From: Byssothecium circinans | Taxonomy: Eukaryota; Ascomycota; Dothideomycetes; Pleosporales; Massarinaceae | Reading direction: 5' to 3' | Length of the DNA stretch: 64,000 nt | Assembly (NCBI GenBank): GCA_010015675.1 | Contig: ML977030.1 | Coordinates: forward strand, 172,724-236,723 | Notes under the pieces: model-generated | The model's input: only the letters and a program-made list of their open reading frames with translations | Databases searched by the model: none | Told to the model about the DNA's origin: nothing | Shown: piece after piece, positions 43,879 to 56,200 of the stretch | Layout of the letters: every line of letters starts with the position of its first letter | How positions within the stretch are numbered: position 1 is the first letter of the stretch | Position numbers and translations under genes: made by a program

Positions 43879-45149
43879 AGTTTCCGTGGTGTTCTGTGCT
43901 TCGCAAGTTGTCCAATAATGTTCGCCGGGAACTTTCGAAGATGAGAAGCTATTCAGGATTGGTTGACGAAATCTGTGTGTGTTCTACGGTGGAGGGATAG
44001 TTTATATAGAAGTCGAAGCGAATACCTCCGATTGATTCCAAGCCTCCCATTTAACATGTTCTAGCTGTGACTTAACCAATTGTTTGAGCCATTCCAAGAG
44101 TCGGTCGTCTTGAGCCCACGCTTCACTAAAATGTGCTACAATATCGCTTTTCTCACCAGAACTGTTTGACTAAAATCCCCCCTCTAAGGTGCGCAATACA
44201 GGGTTAACGTTGAACTAGTCGCAGCGGTGTGAATACATTTAGGGTTTCTCTATATTTGATAGAAAGCTGAATGGGCCTATTAACGAGCGAAGAGTTAATT
44301 CACAAGTGTAGGTTCACGTTTTTTTAACGAATGAATATACGGCACAACTACATGAGATTCCGGTCCCCTTCAATACCTTTCAGGATTTGGACTCGAAAAG
44401 CCTCGGTAAGTGAATTTAAAGTTGTTAGAAATCAACCCACAAACTAATTCCTATTGACTCAGGAATAGAACATGATGAAGATTGGGCCTTAAACACCCGA
44501 ATCGCTAGACACCTACCCCCCAACTTTTGCTTACACAGCATACCGTTCTAGTTAGCTGGTAAGGTCTAGGCCCAATACCCATTCTAGTTCCTTGATCCCG
44601 TCAAGCTGAGTAGGCCTCCCCAGCTCTTCACCATCACACTCATATAAATGATCGACAACAAAACGTACCTAGTTCAGATTTCGAATATTCGCGCGACCAA
44701 CTACTGTCTGGGGAATCCATATGGCTTCAGCACTTTCTTTCCTCCGCGCTCTATGCTTGAAAAGCTGCAGCTGTGTCCGCGAGGAGCGTTACCTGTGAGA
44801 GTTGTGATGCGCAGAGGGTAGAGGAAGTGGACAAGAAAAGAAAACATTACTCCAAAATCCCCAATCTCCCCAACTCAACTATCCATCCCCTCCTTCCTCT
44901 GTTTTCCCCCGTTTTCCCCCGTTTTCCCCCGTTTTCCATTCCCCTCATCCCATCCCATCCCATCCTCCCCCAAAAGCACAAACAAAAGTGAAAACCAGCG
45001 ACAACACCTAGCAAACACAGCACCAACAAACAACCACCTCTGTATAACCATACACACCCTCACACATCACACCCAACACCGCAAACCCTCCAGTGCCATC
45101 GTCATCGCAAACGCAGCCTCCTTCCAAACACAGCCCCCTTCCCCTTCCC
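43879..45149. other. Intergenic with simple repeats
   Basis: No gene seen. Near 44898-44938 a 10-bp unit (GTTTTCCCCC) is repeated about four times and is followed by a CATCC repeat near 44948-44968. The sequence 44450-44760 is mixed. Confidence 0.5.
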
Positions 45150-45705
45150 CGCCCCAGCACCCACCCCAACCAGCCAAACGAAAAAGGAAAAACGAGTACT
45201 TCAACCAACACATCGTCCCCCCACCCGCAACAGCAAACCTCCTAACCTCCCTCCTGCACGAACTCACCACCTTCAACGCCCTCCCGCAAGCCCTCCTCCT
45301 TCGCCAAATACACTCGCGCCCGCGCCTTCAGTGCTCAGTCGCATCGACACCTCCCTCTCCAAACTCACCAGCTTCCTAAACTAAGACCCGCCCCCACACG
45401 CCTTCCAAATGTTCACCCCAGCCCACCTCACAGACTTCGACACCACGCTCAAGAGCTTCAAGAACACGACCGTGAATATCGAGTGTATAACGTGGCATGT
45501 CAAGGTCTTGTTGTATTTGGTTGATGCGGTGGTGGTGGGGTTGGTGGTGCGGTATGTGTTGAGAACGGGGTTGTTTTCTGGGAGATGGAAGGGGAAGGGT
45601 CGAAGCGGTGTAGTGGCGAGGGAGAGGAATAGTGGAGGGAAGAGGAAAGGTGGGGTGGGGAGTAGGGAAGGGGGCAAGAGGCGGGATGAAGAGTGGGGGG
45701 TTTGA
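45150..45705 (+). pseudogene. Disrupted gene for a small single-pass membrane protein
   Basis: Unrecognised. One frame encodes a basic KRKRKNEYFNQHIVPPPATA segment and a helix (NLLTSLLHELTTFNALPQALL). In another frame SVLSRIDTSLSKLTSFLN follows, then TAA at 45382-45384, and in the same frame DPPPHAFQMFTPAHLTDF, KNTTVNIECITWHVKVLL, a hydrophobic helix (VLLYLVDAVVVGLVVRYVL), and a Gly/Lys/Arg-rich tail to TGA 45705. The continuity across TAA suggests CAA mutated to TAA, and a further one-base shift near 45280 is needed to join the first helix. If the part after ATG 45409 is translated alone, it gives a 98-residue single-pass membrane protein. Start and limits are uncertain. Confidence 0.45.
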
Positions 45706-45845
45706 AGGACGAGGGGGGGGTGGGAGCTGGAGAATATTGTTATGCGGTTGTCGGGTAATTAGAGATCTTGTCTATGTACAAGCATTCGTTTCGTCGGGAA
45801 TTACACCTAATCCGATATCCACCCATTCGCTGCAGTCGGCCTGTC

Positions 45846-47295
45846 CTACTTCAGCTTCGCATACTGCTTCCCCCACTTCTGCGCAATCTCCTCCTCTTTG
45901 AACCTTCGTGTCTTGCTTCGCAGCATCTCCGCCCTCTCCTCCACTGTCAACTTCATTTGATCCCCCATGGGCACGAGACATCTCGCCAGATGCATGTAAT
46001 TCTTGGTCAACAAACTGAATGTTATCATGAGGTAGTCAATGTTGTAGAAGACGAGGGCATGTTCATCGGAGTATTGTTTCTTCTGGGCGAGGAAAGAGAT
46101 GGGGTGGTCGCGCCAGTGGCGGAGTGGGTTGAGGTGGTGGGACGTGTGGTAGCCGTCGTTGAAGCAGTAGCGGTTGCTCTGTTACATAGTTAGCGGTTGA
46201 CTCAACCATGAGCAGTGAGAAAGCGAAGACTTACCGCAACATCGATGACGGTGATACTAGACCTGAAATCCGAATCTGGCTCCAGCTCGTCTACAAAGGC
46301 ATGCTGTCCCCAATTCCCAATCATCATGCCCAAGCGCATAATAGCCAACGGGATCAGAAACACAAACACACTCGCGCGCGCATTCACATGCGCAAACATT
46401 GTGTACAAGAAGGCATAGCTGAGTAACTCGCAGCCACCCGCTTTCAACGCAAGATCCGGCTTCCTTGTCCCTAGGAAATAGCGCGGAAGGTCGAACCAGA
46501 TGAAGAAGTAGAATCTTCCAACGTAATGCAAGAAATGCCAGACATCGTCCCTTTGATAGCGGATGGTGGATGACAGATCGTTTGGTCCGTTGCCTTCGAC
46601 GTGGTGGTGCTTGACGTGGTGGAAGTAGTACGAGTTCCACGTATGGCCCATCAGCGGATCCATGATGTACGGAAACGCCGCATCGATCAATCCATACTTC
46701 TTATTCAGTATACCCCTTGCGTGAATATGCTGATGCATCATCAACGTATACGAGCCCATATAGTACAGCTGCATGGCAGAATGCAGCGGCCCATGCCACC
46801 AATGGAAGTTGTAGAGCAGGTACAGTGCCGAAGGTATACTCGTGAAGAGGTATAGGAATAGGTGCGTGAGCATGACAACATCAGTGTCGACACGGACGAC
46901 CGACCGACCCCATCGTACGTACGGATCAATTATGTATTTACGGAGGAGAGGGTTCGTGATATCAGGGTAATCGCGAGTTACGAAGACGGTGGGCTCGAAT
47001 TTGTCCGAGGTGGGGTTGTTGAGGTCTTTCATGAGGGCGAGAGTTTGCTCTTCAATTTCCTGGGCATCTGAGTGGTGTCAGCTTGTGGTGAAGAATTGGG
47101 AGAAAGCATGGTACCTTCGGGAGAGTCCGAATCGAACCGTGTGTGCTTGACGTCTAATTCCACCAAGTCCTCTGGGGCACCGTTCCCCGACTTGCTTGAG
47201 TTCTTCTGGCGCTCATAGTCTTTCTGTAGAATTTCTATGACCATGCGGTCCTGAGCTGTAAGCTGCGCATCTGGTTGGAAGTACAGATTCACCAT
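45846..47295 (-). CDS. Fatty acid desaturase family membrane protein (448 aa)
   Basis: Di-iron membrane desaturase or hydroxylase of the FA_desaturase type, expected in the ER. Three exons: 47295-47115, 47067-46235, 46178-45846; introns of 47 and 55 bp with matching phases. Three histidine boxes are visible: HQHIH at about residue 175, HHVKHHH at about 212, and YHTSHH at about 349 in the last exon. Membrane helices include VVMLTHLFLYLFTSIPSALY, FFIWFDLPRYF and SVFVFLIPLAIMRLGMMIG. A cytosolic acidic N-terminus (about 120 residues) precedes the first helix, and a charged helical tail (KLTVEERAEMLRSKTRRFKE) ends the protein. The exact substrate is unknown; no cytochrome b5 domain is fused. Shadow frames on the plus strand are not genes. 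The gene appears intact. Confidence 0.9.
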
Positions 47296-48469
47296 CTTGG
47301 ATGATGTGGTAGCAAACGAGAGACGATAGTTGGGTTTGGCGAACGGAGCAAGCGTTCATAAGCCCCAATTGCGCTCCTCCAAGTCAAGAAGTGCAAGAGG
47401 TGTTGTAAAGTGTGTGGTGTGAAGGCCGTAAATATCAGTTACAATCTAGACTTCGGTGGTCCCGTCTTTTCCAAAAGTCGGTCAGTAAAGGGGAAGCTGC
47501 AAATGCGACAAAAATTCGCCACCAAGAGTTCCACCAACAGACGCTTCACTCTGGCAAGCGTAAATGTATAGCCAAACACCCTAAATCCCAAGGATTCCGA
47601 CGTGGCGTGAGGCGTGAGGCTTGAAGTGGGCTCAACGTCGTGCGATGTCGCGGGATTCGGGGACGCGATCTATTTCGCTAGCGCGTCCCTGATGATCTAA
47701 TCTAATCTTATCTTATCTTGGAGATTACATTATGTAAGCTTGAAGTTCGGTCGGAATAACGTACGGCCTAGCGTCTCGGCGCGCTTGGGATGGTTCACGC
47801 GCCTCCCACTCCCACTTCTAACTTTATCACTTCCACGAGCAATCACCATCGCGCGAAACAGCTTCATTGGAAATGGCAGCATTGGAAACATCGCAACCGG
47901 CTGTAGCAGTTTTCTCCACTCTTCGCGGCCGCTCTGCGCTGGGTCGCCCTGGAGAATGGGTCCTAGAATTCAGGGTACTTCTTGGTGTTAAAAGTCCGCT
48001 AACGCTTTCAATCTATTGCGTTTTGCCTTGTAATTCTCCTCAACTGTCACAAGAGCTCTGTTCTTGGAGCCTACTTTGCAACCAAGTCGCCACCCTCCAA
48101 TTCCTACCACATCTGCAGCAGAACCAGAGTGAAATTAGGCTTGCGAGTGGGGTGACACATAACGACTGCCCTGGAATGACTTTCGAAAGAGGTATCGTAC
48201 GTGAAAAAGGTCGACGCGAGGCTAAAGTCGGCATCTATGTTGTTGGAGGCAGATCACCGTCTTCTACGAACGCAAGCTGAGGAGGACTCATGAAAGGTGC
48301 AGTTGTGCCAACCCTGGCTGCATTTTGATCAGTCCTTCCTGCAGACGAGAATGACGTGTGGCGGCTTCCTCATTCAACTTCGTTCACAACACCACATCTT
48401 CTCGCGCTCTGAACTTACTACCCCACGCTTTCATCCCTACAAAATCTTTGCTAGCCCGCAGCATCCATT
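47296..48469. other. Intergenic
   Basis: No gene supported. Divergent upstream regions of the desaturase and WD40 genes. A repeated TCTAATCTTATCTTATCTT-like stretch lies near 47699-47718. The plus frame 47867-48280 has no recognisable features. Confidence 0.5.
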
Positions 48470-50886
48470 ATGACGACGACACTCCAGCTTCCAGCCGATA
48501 CCAGCCTACTCGTTGCCACACCGGGCGCAATACACTCGTACAGTCGGTCAAGCCAGAAGCCTCTCTTCGAATGCGCCACCGATGGTATTGTAAATGCTCG
48601 AGCGGCGAGAGATAACAGCAGCCTACTTGCAATTGCGGATAGCCATCTAGTTATACTACACGACTCGGAGCGCCGCCGTGATCGCAAGTATCGACTGAAG
48701 AGTGTCGAGGTGGGATCATCTTGCGCTCAGCGATGTTAGCTGACAACAGCCAGGGTGAACCTCGTCTGCTACTCTTCTCGCCCAATTCGCGCATATTGTA
48801 CTTCACATCGACTCTTAGCACGGCTATTCAAGCATACTGCGTGCCCACCAACGAGCTTCTTCCTCCACCTCAGATCCATCCCTCTCCTCCGAACGTCCTT
48901 GCCATCTCTAGCGACGGTAACATACTTCTTTCAGCGTCGCCTTCGCCGCCCGCGATTTTTATGCAAGACCTCAGGCTCGGAGGGAATGCGTCCGTGAACT
49001 TGCAATCCACGCATCCACGTTCTCCAGCAGTGATTGCAGCATTCCGGCCAGACGATGAATATGCAAATCCATCTTGCGCAAAATTCGTCCTAGGCTTCCA
49101 GGATGGAACACTGAGCTTATACCGACTTGCCATACCAGCCAAACGCCCTTCATACATGGATGTGCACCTTGGCCAAAGTAAAGCTTTTCAGCTACAGCCG
49201 AAAAAGTTAGGGTCTATGAGGAAACTTCATAAAGCCGCCATAGGAGGCATAACAGCAGCCGGGTTCCTTCCTGGATACGAGTCACGTCTAGTCAGCGCGG
49301 GGCACGATGGCCGATGCCGGCTCGTCGACTTTGAAGGTGATGGGCGAGTGCTCAGAACCTAGCACGTTTCTGGGCCTGCAATTTGTTTGTCGGTCATGAA
49401 AAACAATCCAGTCATGTCTAGCTATAAAAGAGAACGAGCCGTGCTGCTGGGCAACGATTCTGTCCAAGATGAGCTTGTAGATGAGGAAGGGGCGATCTTC
49501 ATCGCTATCGGAACACAAGCTGGCAAGGTCATGGTATTCAATGTGCTAGGCTTGCTAGTACATGAGGTCGACATGGGAGCTTCGATTGTGGCACTGGAAT
49601 GGATGGGCGATATGTCCGCACCATCCATTCTCCCAAACCGGCGAGGCTCTCTTCCGCCCTATCCATTCATTGAAGAGGCACAACCAGTGTTGGACACGCT
49701 TCTACAGGAGATTGTCAGCCCTTCTGAGGACGAAGAAGACGGTACGGTCAAGAAAACAGCCTTTTCGACGAAAAGAGCGGATAGAAGCCCAGTCCGACTT
49801 GATGGCGTGCGCGATCTCTTTTCCCCAGAGCTGAATGCACACATGTCCCACAGGCCACCATCAGTCCGTTCAAATGGCTCCCCGCCAAAAATTAATCGCT
49901 CGAGAGATCGTCCGAAGAGAAAACCGTACCGTCGTCCCCGAATCATGACCGAGACATTCAAAAGGCCATCATTCTCCCCCACACGGCAATTACAGTTGAT
50001 AGATTCCACCCACTCATCAGAATCTTCGCCACTAAGAAAAGGTTCGGGGACCAAAGAACCACGTCACACATCTCGAGATGCGTTCGACATTTTCTTCTCT
50101 GACGCTTTACGACCGTCATCACTCTCTTCGTCTCGCGCATCGTCAGATTGCTCACACGCTCCTGAGTCAGAGGAGTACTTTACGCCTCCGACCTCTCAGA
50201 AACCAAAACGAAAGGACAGTCCTCTCATCACAATTCCTTATTCGCAAGCCGCCGTAGCCAAACCTCCATATCGCCACGTGTTGCCTAGGACCTGTGGTCT
50301 ACCGCCAGATGGAGTACGCCGTAGCCCATTTACCAAGTCACCACCTTCCATCCCCGCCAAGTCACCCGCACGGAAAAATTTGTTCCCTGCTTGCATTTCA
50401 CCAAAGGGCTATGAAGGAAAGCAAGCGAAAGAGGGCTGGAACGAGTCTTGGCTGGAAAGAAGTCCGTTTCCTGCACCGCCGGGGCAATCTCCCAAGAGAG
50501 ACTATGATTTCGAGCCTGGAGCGCAGGAAGAGGAGAGGAGGTACGGGCAGCTTGACGGAAAATGTGAGAGGAGACTGAGCGGCGAAAAAAGTAAATCAGG
50601 AAGAGCGGAGGCGTGGTGGAAGGACGACTACCTCAAGAAAGATGAATCCATGCGATCGCAAGTAAAAGACACGAAAGTCGCAAATACGACCACCGGAGGC
50701 TTGCAAAGAGCCAGTGACCGTGTACACAACGAGCCGAGCGGTTTGAAGAGAAGGGATCGACTTGGCAGAGTGATGCATCATGATGAGGATGATGCGCTGA
50801 GGCGCGAGATGGTGTTGTTGAGGGAAGAGTTTAGGGCTTTGAGAGAGGTTCTGCTTGGGTCGCGCAAAAATACAGGAGGTATGTAG
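48470..50886 (+). pseudogene. WD40-repeat protein with in-frame TAG in the propeller
   Basis: Two exons: 48470-48709 and 48754-50886, with a 44-bp intron (GTGGGA to GCCAG). The N-terminal about 350 residues read as a WD40 beta-propeller (RLLLFSPNSRILYFTSTL, NVLAISSDGNILLSASPSP, KFVLGFQDGTLSLYRL, GFLPGYESRLVSAGHDGRC). The frame then runs GRVLRT, TAG at 49360-49362, HVSGPAICLSV, where WD40 strands would have Trp; TGG to TAG is a single change. A 75-bp GT-AG pair (49337-49411) could remove the stop in phase but would also delete a propeller strand. Beyond it comes another strand (FIAIGTQAGKVMVFNVLGLL), a long Ser/Pro-rich tail and a C-terminal coiled coil (LRREMVLLREEFRALREVLL). This order recalls NEDD1/GCP-WD, the gamma-tubulin recruiting factor, but that is inference. 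If read through, about 790 residues. Confidence 0.7.
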
Positions 50887-51347
50887 TACGTGGTATGAGG
50901 TTCGCATTTTCCCATTCGTATCTCTATCCTCCTTTAGCTCTTATTCCCCGTCTCCTACTTTTGCTACCAATGATATCCTATCCTTCCATTTCCTCGCTTC
51001 TGGGAAAGGCTGTTTCTTCATTTCGTGTTCCCCCTCCCATCTTTCGGGCGATGGGATCGCTCCTTTCTTCAGCCTTATTGCTGGAATCCGAAGGGGAGGA
51101 TATTCAGACGTCGTTTGATGTTGAATTCGGATGGGTGAAGGGTCGCGGCCGAGTAGGGAGGTGCCTTCCATACGAAGAATGAGTCGTGCCTGCGCGTTCT
51201 TCTTCCTCCTGATCCACGCCTCCCATTCCCCTCCCCCCAATCCAATCCAAACCACCAGCCCCCAACCCCAATCACCCTATCACACGCCACCCACCACACC
51301 TCATTCCATTCCGCGCCACTCCCCCGTCTTCCCATTCTCCCACCACG
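50887..51347. other. Intergenic between convergent genes
   Basis: No gene seen. Strongly C/T-rich near 51210-51345. Frames on both strands here are low-complexity shadows. Confidence 0.5.
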
Positions 51348-51689
51348 TCAAACCCCCTTCCCGCCCCCCGCCTTCGCCTCCGTCTCCGTCTCCCTCCCCG
51401 TCACAAACGTCCGTCCCCCAAGCCACCCACTCGTCCTCGCACTCCTCCTTCTCCCCCCTCTACCTCTACCACTCCCCCCATCCCCTTCTCCCTCACTATC
51501 CCCGCCCCCGTCCTCGGTATTCTGCTCCACGACCGTCTTTGCCATCTTCCACAGCGCCCACGTCTGAAACGTTATCACGATGAGGAGCAGGAAGAGCACG
51601 ATCAGGATGCCGAAGAGGGTGGTGAGGAGGAGGATGGTTTCTTCGTTTTTGAGACCGGCGTTGCTGTTGTTGTTGTTATTGTTGCCCAT
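51348..51689 (-). CDS. Small single-pass membrane protein (113 aa)
   Basis: Unrecognised, single exon. ATG 51689 starts with an Asn-rich segment (MGNNNNNNSNAGLKNEE), followed by one strong hydrophobic helix (ILLLTTLFGILIVLFLLLIV) and a short amphipathic stretch (FQTWALWKMAKTVVEQ), then a Gly/Arg-rich, disordered tail. This could be a tail-facing-cytosol membrane protein. The hydrophobic helix makes a chance frame less likely, but the tail is low complexity. Convergent with the WD40 gene. Confidence 0.5.
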   Translation of the reverse strand: MGNNNNNNSNAGLKNEETILLLTTLFGILIVLFLLLIVITFQTWALWKMAKTVVEQNTEDGGGDSEGEGDGGSGRGRGGRRRSARTSGWLGGRTFVTGRETETEAKAGGGKGV

Positions 51690-51884
51690 TTTCGTGGGGT
51701 GCGTGGGAATGCGACGGGTGGGAATGCGACGGTGGGAAATTGGGGCGGGCGCGTGGGTGGTGGGTAGCGTTGGATCGGGTCGGGTTAGGTCAGGCCTGAG
51801 TTGAGTCCGTTGTATAGTGCGTGGGTGGGTGGGTGGTAGTGATTCAATCGATCCACCTTCTCACGTCAACTCGACTTTCCAGAC

Positions 51885-51970
51885 CTCTCTCTCTCTCTCT
51901 CTCTGTGTCTCTCTGTCTCTCTGTCTCTCTGTCTCTCTGTCTCTCTGTCTCTCTGTCTCTCTGTCTCTCT
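51885..51970 (+). repeat. CT microsatellite passing into an 8-bp repeat
   Basis: A (CT)n run (51885-51904) grades into about eight copies of the 8-bp unit CTCTCTGT up to about 51968. Pure pyrimidine except for the G in each unit. Confidence 0.9.
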
Positions 51971-52243
51971 CGCTTCGCGCTGCGATACGAAGTAGCAACA
52001 AACCCGTGAACCTTTCTCCCAGCCGTCCGTCCGTTCGTTTGTTTCCTTCTACCCACTCACTCACTCTCTATCTATCTAGGTGTGTGTGTAGGTATTTATT
52101 CAAAAGAGTCTGGGTCCGGGTCTGGGTCCGAGTCCGAGTCGCCACACAAGTGCCAAAACCATCACTCTGGGAAGGGAAGGGAAGGGGAAACACAGTGACC
52201 AAAACACAAAACACAAAACACAACGATATGATATCTACCGCGG

Positions 52244-52266
52244 CGAGATGAGATGAGATGAGATGG
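52244..52266 (+). repeat. GAGAT pentanucleotide repeat
   Basis: Four to five copies of GAGAT in tandem. Confidence 0.85.
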
Positions 52267-53270
52267 GGATGGCGAAGTTTAAAGTTTCGGAAAACAAAAG
52301 GCTTCGTCGCACATGCGACGCCTTAGCTATAATGTGGCGGACTGGCGGCGGTGGTGGTGGTGGTGGTGAGGCACGTAGATGTCGCGGTGGTGTTTCAGTC
52401 AGCGGGACCTCAGGAAGGGGCGCACGTGATGGTGGTGATGTGGCACTAGGATGACCTCGACATAGATGAAAGCGTGTGGGGATTAGTTCGGGAGAAGTGG
52501 GATGGCTTGGCTGAAGGTACCGGTACGCCGTGCCTTTGTGCTGCGGTGAGATATGTTGTTAATGTAGTAGATAATCGAGGGAAGGGGGGAACTGGATGTG
52601 CATACATATGTATAGTACAGTACACTGCAGTACAGTGCATTCGCAAACAAGCTGTAAAGCAAGGTAAACATACATAGCCCAGAAACGAGGCCTGGAATCC
52701 GGATTTCTGCTTTACTCCACCCGCACCCACACACATCCACTGCACAAAGCAACGAGAAGCAGCATACGCAAGTACACACACACAAGAAGATTTCAATGAC
52801 ATTGACATTAATACCCCAACCAAACCACCGGACCTTACTTTATATGTACTTTTTCCCTGCAAAAGGATACATCATGTCTGGTAGTAACACTCGTCGTGGA
52901 GGACAATGATGGATAGTACACAAAAGAGACGCCCGCGCTATGCATTACCCAAAAGGCAAGACAGCGTTCCAAATGACCCAATGATACATACATACATACA
53001 AGACTATCGAGAGTGCTGTCGTAGCAATAGGCCGTAAGGATGTATCAACATAAGTATGGGGTCGTGACGTCGTTATTAAGGGAAGGAGGGTATGCAAGCG
53101 CCAATCCGTTCCGATCCGATACGATCTTTTCCGAGACCATCAACGCCGAAAACCGTTATCCAAGGGAATTGTCCTCAAGCTGCCGACATGGGACTGTACA
53201 ACGAGAGACAGGCACACCACTATCATATCCAAGACCCAACTCGTGTGCACTCAACTCGTGATTCACCCCT

Positions 53271-56200
53271 CTAAGCAAGCACCTCCTCATCCAACAGCTC
53301 ATCTTGCGCATTCTCCGCCTCCTCATCCTCATCCATACCAAAGCCGCTATCCCTCCACTGCCTGGTATTCAGCTTCTTCATCTTGCCCACCTTCTTGCTA
53401 ACCTTGACCTTCTCGCTGACCTTGGTGACTTTTCCATGCGCCACTTTGCGCAGGTTGGCACCGTTGGTTCGAACCTCTATGCCCGCGACCTTCATGTCCT
53501 GAATAGCTTTGAGAGCAAGAGCGTTGCGTTTCTTGAGTGCGTCGGCAAGAGCTTCGTTCTGGGCCTGCAGCTCGCGTTGAGACTTGGTGAGTTCGTCAAT
53601 GGTAGTACGCGTGTCTTCCTCGGCGAGGCGGAAGGTTTCCTTCATATCTTCGATTTGAGCGTTGAGCTCGACGATGGCGGAAGCGCGGGCATCGCCTGCA
53701 ACCTGGAGCTCTTCGATCTCTCGTTCTTTCTCTGCGAGGACCTGCTCATGATGCGCTTGCCGGGCCTCGAGCGTACCTTGCAGGTCACGGATGGTGCCTT
53801 CATGGAGGCGGATGGTGTTATTGAGAGCGATATTCTGTTCCGCCTGGGCGTCGGTCATCCGAAGGATTTCCAAAGCGCCCTCTTCGACGCGCTCTGATAG
53901 AGACTTGTTCGCATTTTGCAATCGCTGGTTCTCCGTGTTGGCCTCGTCGAGGTCCTGGGTGAGGTTGGCAATCTCTTGCGTCTTGTCGGCAAGCTCTCCA
54001 CGCAGGACGCGGTCACTCTCGTCAGCCTCGGATGTAATGCGCTCGATTTCGGCTCGCTGCGCATGCACTTCATTGGTAAGGTCCGTGATGTTAGCCTGGA
54101 GCGTAGTAATAGTACTGTTGGTTGAGTTTTCGAGAGCGAGATACTTTTGCTGAAGACCAGCTAGCTGAGCGTCAAGAGAAGCGACGTGCTCATCACGATC
54201 CTGCTCTAGCTCATTACGCGACACTGTCAGACGCTCAATAGTGGCCTCATGCGCGGCGATCTCGGTCTGGAGCTGTACGACAGCTTCTTTGAGGCTAGCA
54301 ATTTCTTGCTCAGCCTCTTCACGATTCCGCCTCTCTTCGTCAAGAAGTGCACGGTTCTCTGCTTCCTGCTCTTGTGAGTCGGCTTCTAGCTCGGCGATGG
54401 TTTGTTCCTTCTCCTGTTGGACCTGGAATAGCTTGGAACGGAGCTCGTTGGCTTGGATGCCGGCATTGTGGATTTGGTCGTTCAAGCTGCTGATGTCATC
54501 GTTCGCTTTGTCAAGGGCAGTCTCGGTCTCTTCGCGTTGTCTACGCTCGGCTTCCAAAGAATTCCTGGTGTCGGCGAGCTGGTTCTCAAGGTCTTGCAGA
54601 GTTTCTTCGAGATTTTCAATCTTGTTCGCCTGGTCGTATGCAAGATCAGTCTTATCGTCCCGCTCGCCTTCAACCGTCTCACGGAGCCGGGTCTCAGTAG
54701 CCAAAGCATTCCGTAACTCATCCATCTCCCGCTTGATGGCATCAAACTCCTGTTCCATATTCTCAACACTACGCTCCAAGTTGTCGATGTACTCTTTCTT
54801 GTTGATAGCGTCAGTCTCGGCGACGGTGCGACCATCCATCTCTTCGACAAGACGATCTTCGAGGTCCGCTACAACACCAGCATGCGCCGCCTGCATGTCC
54901 CCAATAGTCTGGCGATGCTCCTCCTCCAGGCGCGTAGTCGTGGCCGTGAGGACCTCGAGATCTTTGTGATAGCTGTTCAGAGCGTCCTGGAGCCTAGCCA
55001 TGGACGTCTCTTTGTCGCCAACCTCGTCCTGAAGGCCATTGATCTCAGCCGTCTTGTTATTGAGCTCTGTGTCTTGCGCGTCAAGCTCGACGTTCATGGC
55101 AGTGACACGATCCTCCAGCTCATCGATGGTCTGTTGTTTGGTCGCATTCGCATCTTGCAGATCTTGTACGTCTTGCTCCAGCTGTGTGGTGCGGTCGTCG
55201 GCTCGCGAGAGGAGGTCGATGACATGCTCGTACTGGTGGCGCAGGACTTGTTCGTTCTGATAGTACTTGTCCGCAGAGTTGACCTTCTCATGCAGCTCGG
55301 CTAGCGCACCCTCCAAAATGGTGGGTATCTTGCGAAGCAGCTCACTGTTCGTCAAGCCAAGGGTGCGGCCAGGAACGAGGTTTTCCAACTCCTCACGCAG
55401 GGCTTCGAAATCGCGTCGCAATGTTTCGATGATGACATTGGAGGAGGCACCGGGCGGAACCACATTGAGGTTCTGCAGCTCGATGGAGATGATGCGGAGG
55501 GCGCCCTCGGACTGGCCCAACGACTTGATCAGCCGGTCAATCTCGCCTTCGTACCGGGCCACAATCTTCTCAGAGATCTTATCAGGGACACGATCGGGGT
55601 CCATCTCGGCGAGAACGTCGTGTTGGGTGTGGGTGATAGTCGATAGGGAGTTGACCGTCACTTGGCTAGAGAGCTCTAACGCGCGAGCAGCATACTCTCC
55701 ATTAGGTAGAGGAGATGGCTCGATCTGGGATGGGCCATCAATCTCGTTCGGGTCGACGAGCATAAGGTCGTCGTCGTCATCGTCAATATCCATGCCGCCA
55801 TCGTAGATGCTCGGCTCAGCGGAGGCGCCAGTGTAGGGTGCAGTTTGACGCAGGTCCTCCAGCTCATTCCGCGCGTCCTCCAGCTGCTGCTCCAACTCTT
55901 GTGCACGGTCGTCGGGCATCTCGATGTTGCCAAGCCGTCGAGCCTCCAACTGGAACTCCAAGTCACTAATCATGCGGTCCTTGTCGCGCAACTGAGCCTG
56001 AAGCTTCGAAAATGCCTTGCGCAGCTTCTTGTCCTCCTTTTCGTGCTGCTCAATATCGTTCACCTCCTGGCTAAGGTGGGAACGGCGGAGGCGGCGCTGG
56101 GTGCGGCTGCCGAGGACCATCTTGAGCGGGGCGAACTGCAACTGCCGATTGTCACCATCCTCCTGCTCTTCGTCGGCGTGGTGGAGCTGGGCGGGCATCG

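Larger units (their letters stand above)
51690..53270. other. Intergenic, rich in simple repeats
   Basis: No gene supported. Contains the CT/8-bp repeat at 51885-51970, a CTGGGTCCG-type repeat near 52110-52135, ACACAAA repeats near 52200-52222, a GAGAT repeat at 52244-52266, a GGT repeat near 52349-52366 and CATA repeats near 52987-53000. Confidence 0.55.

Noticed and set aside
44898..44968. Possible telomere-like repeat (GTTTTCCCCC)
   Set aside because: Unit is not TTAGGG, the array is only four copies and it lies in mid-window between genes.
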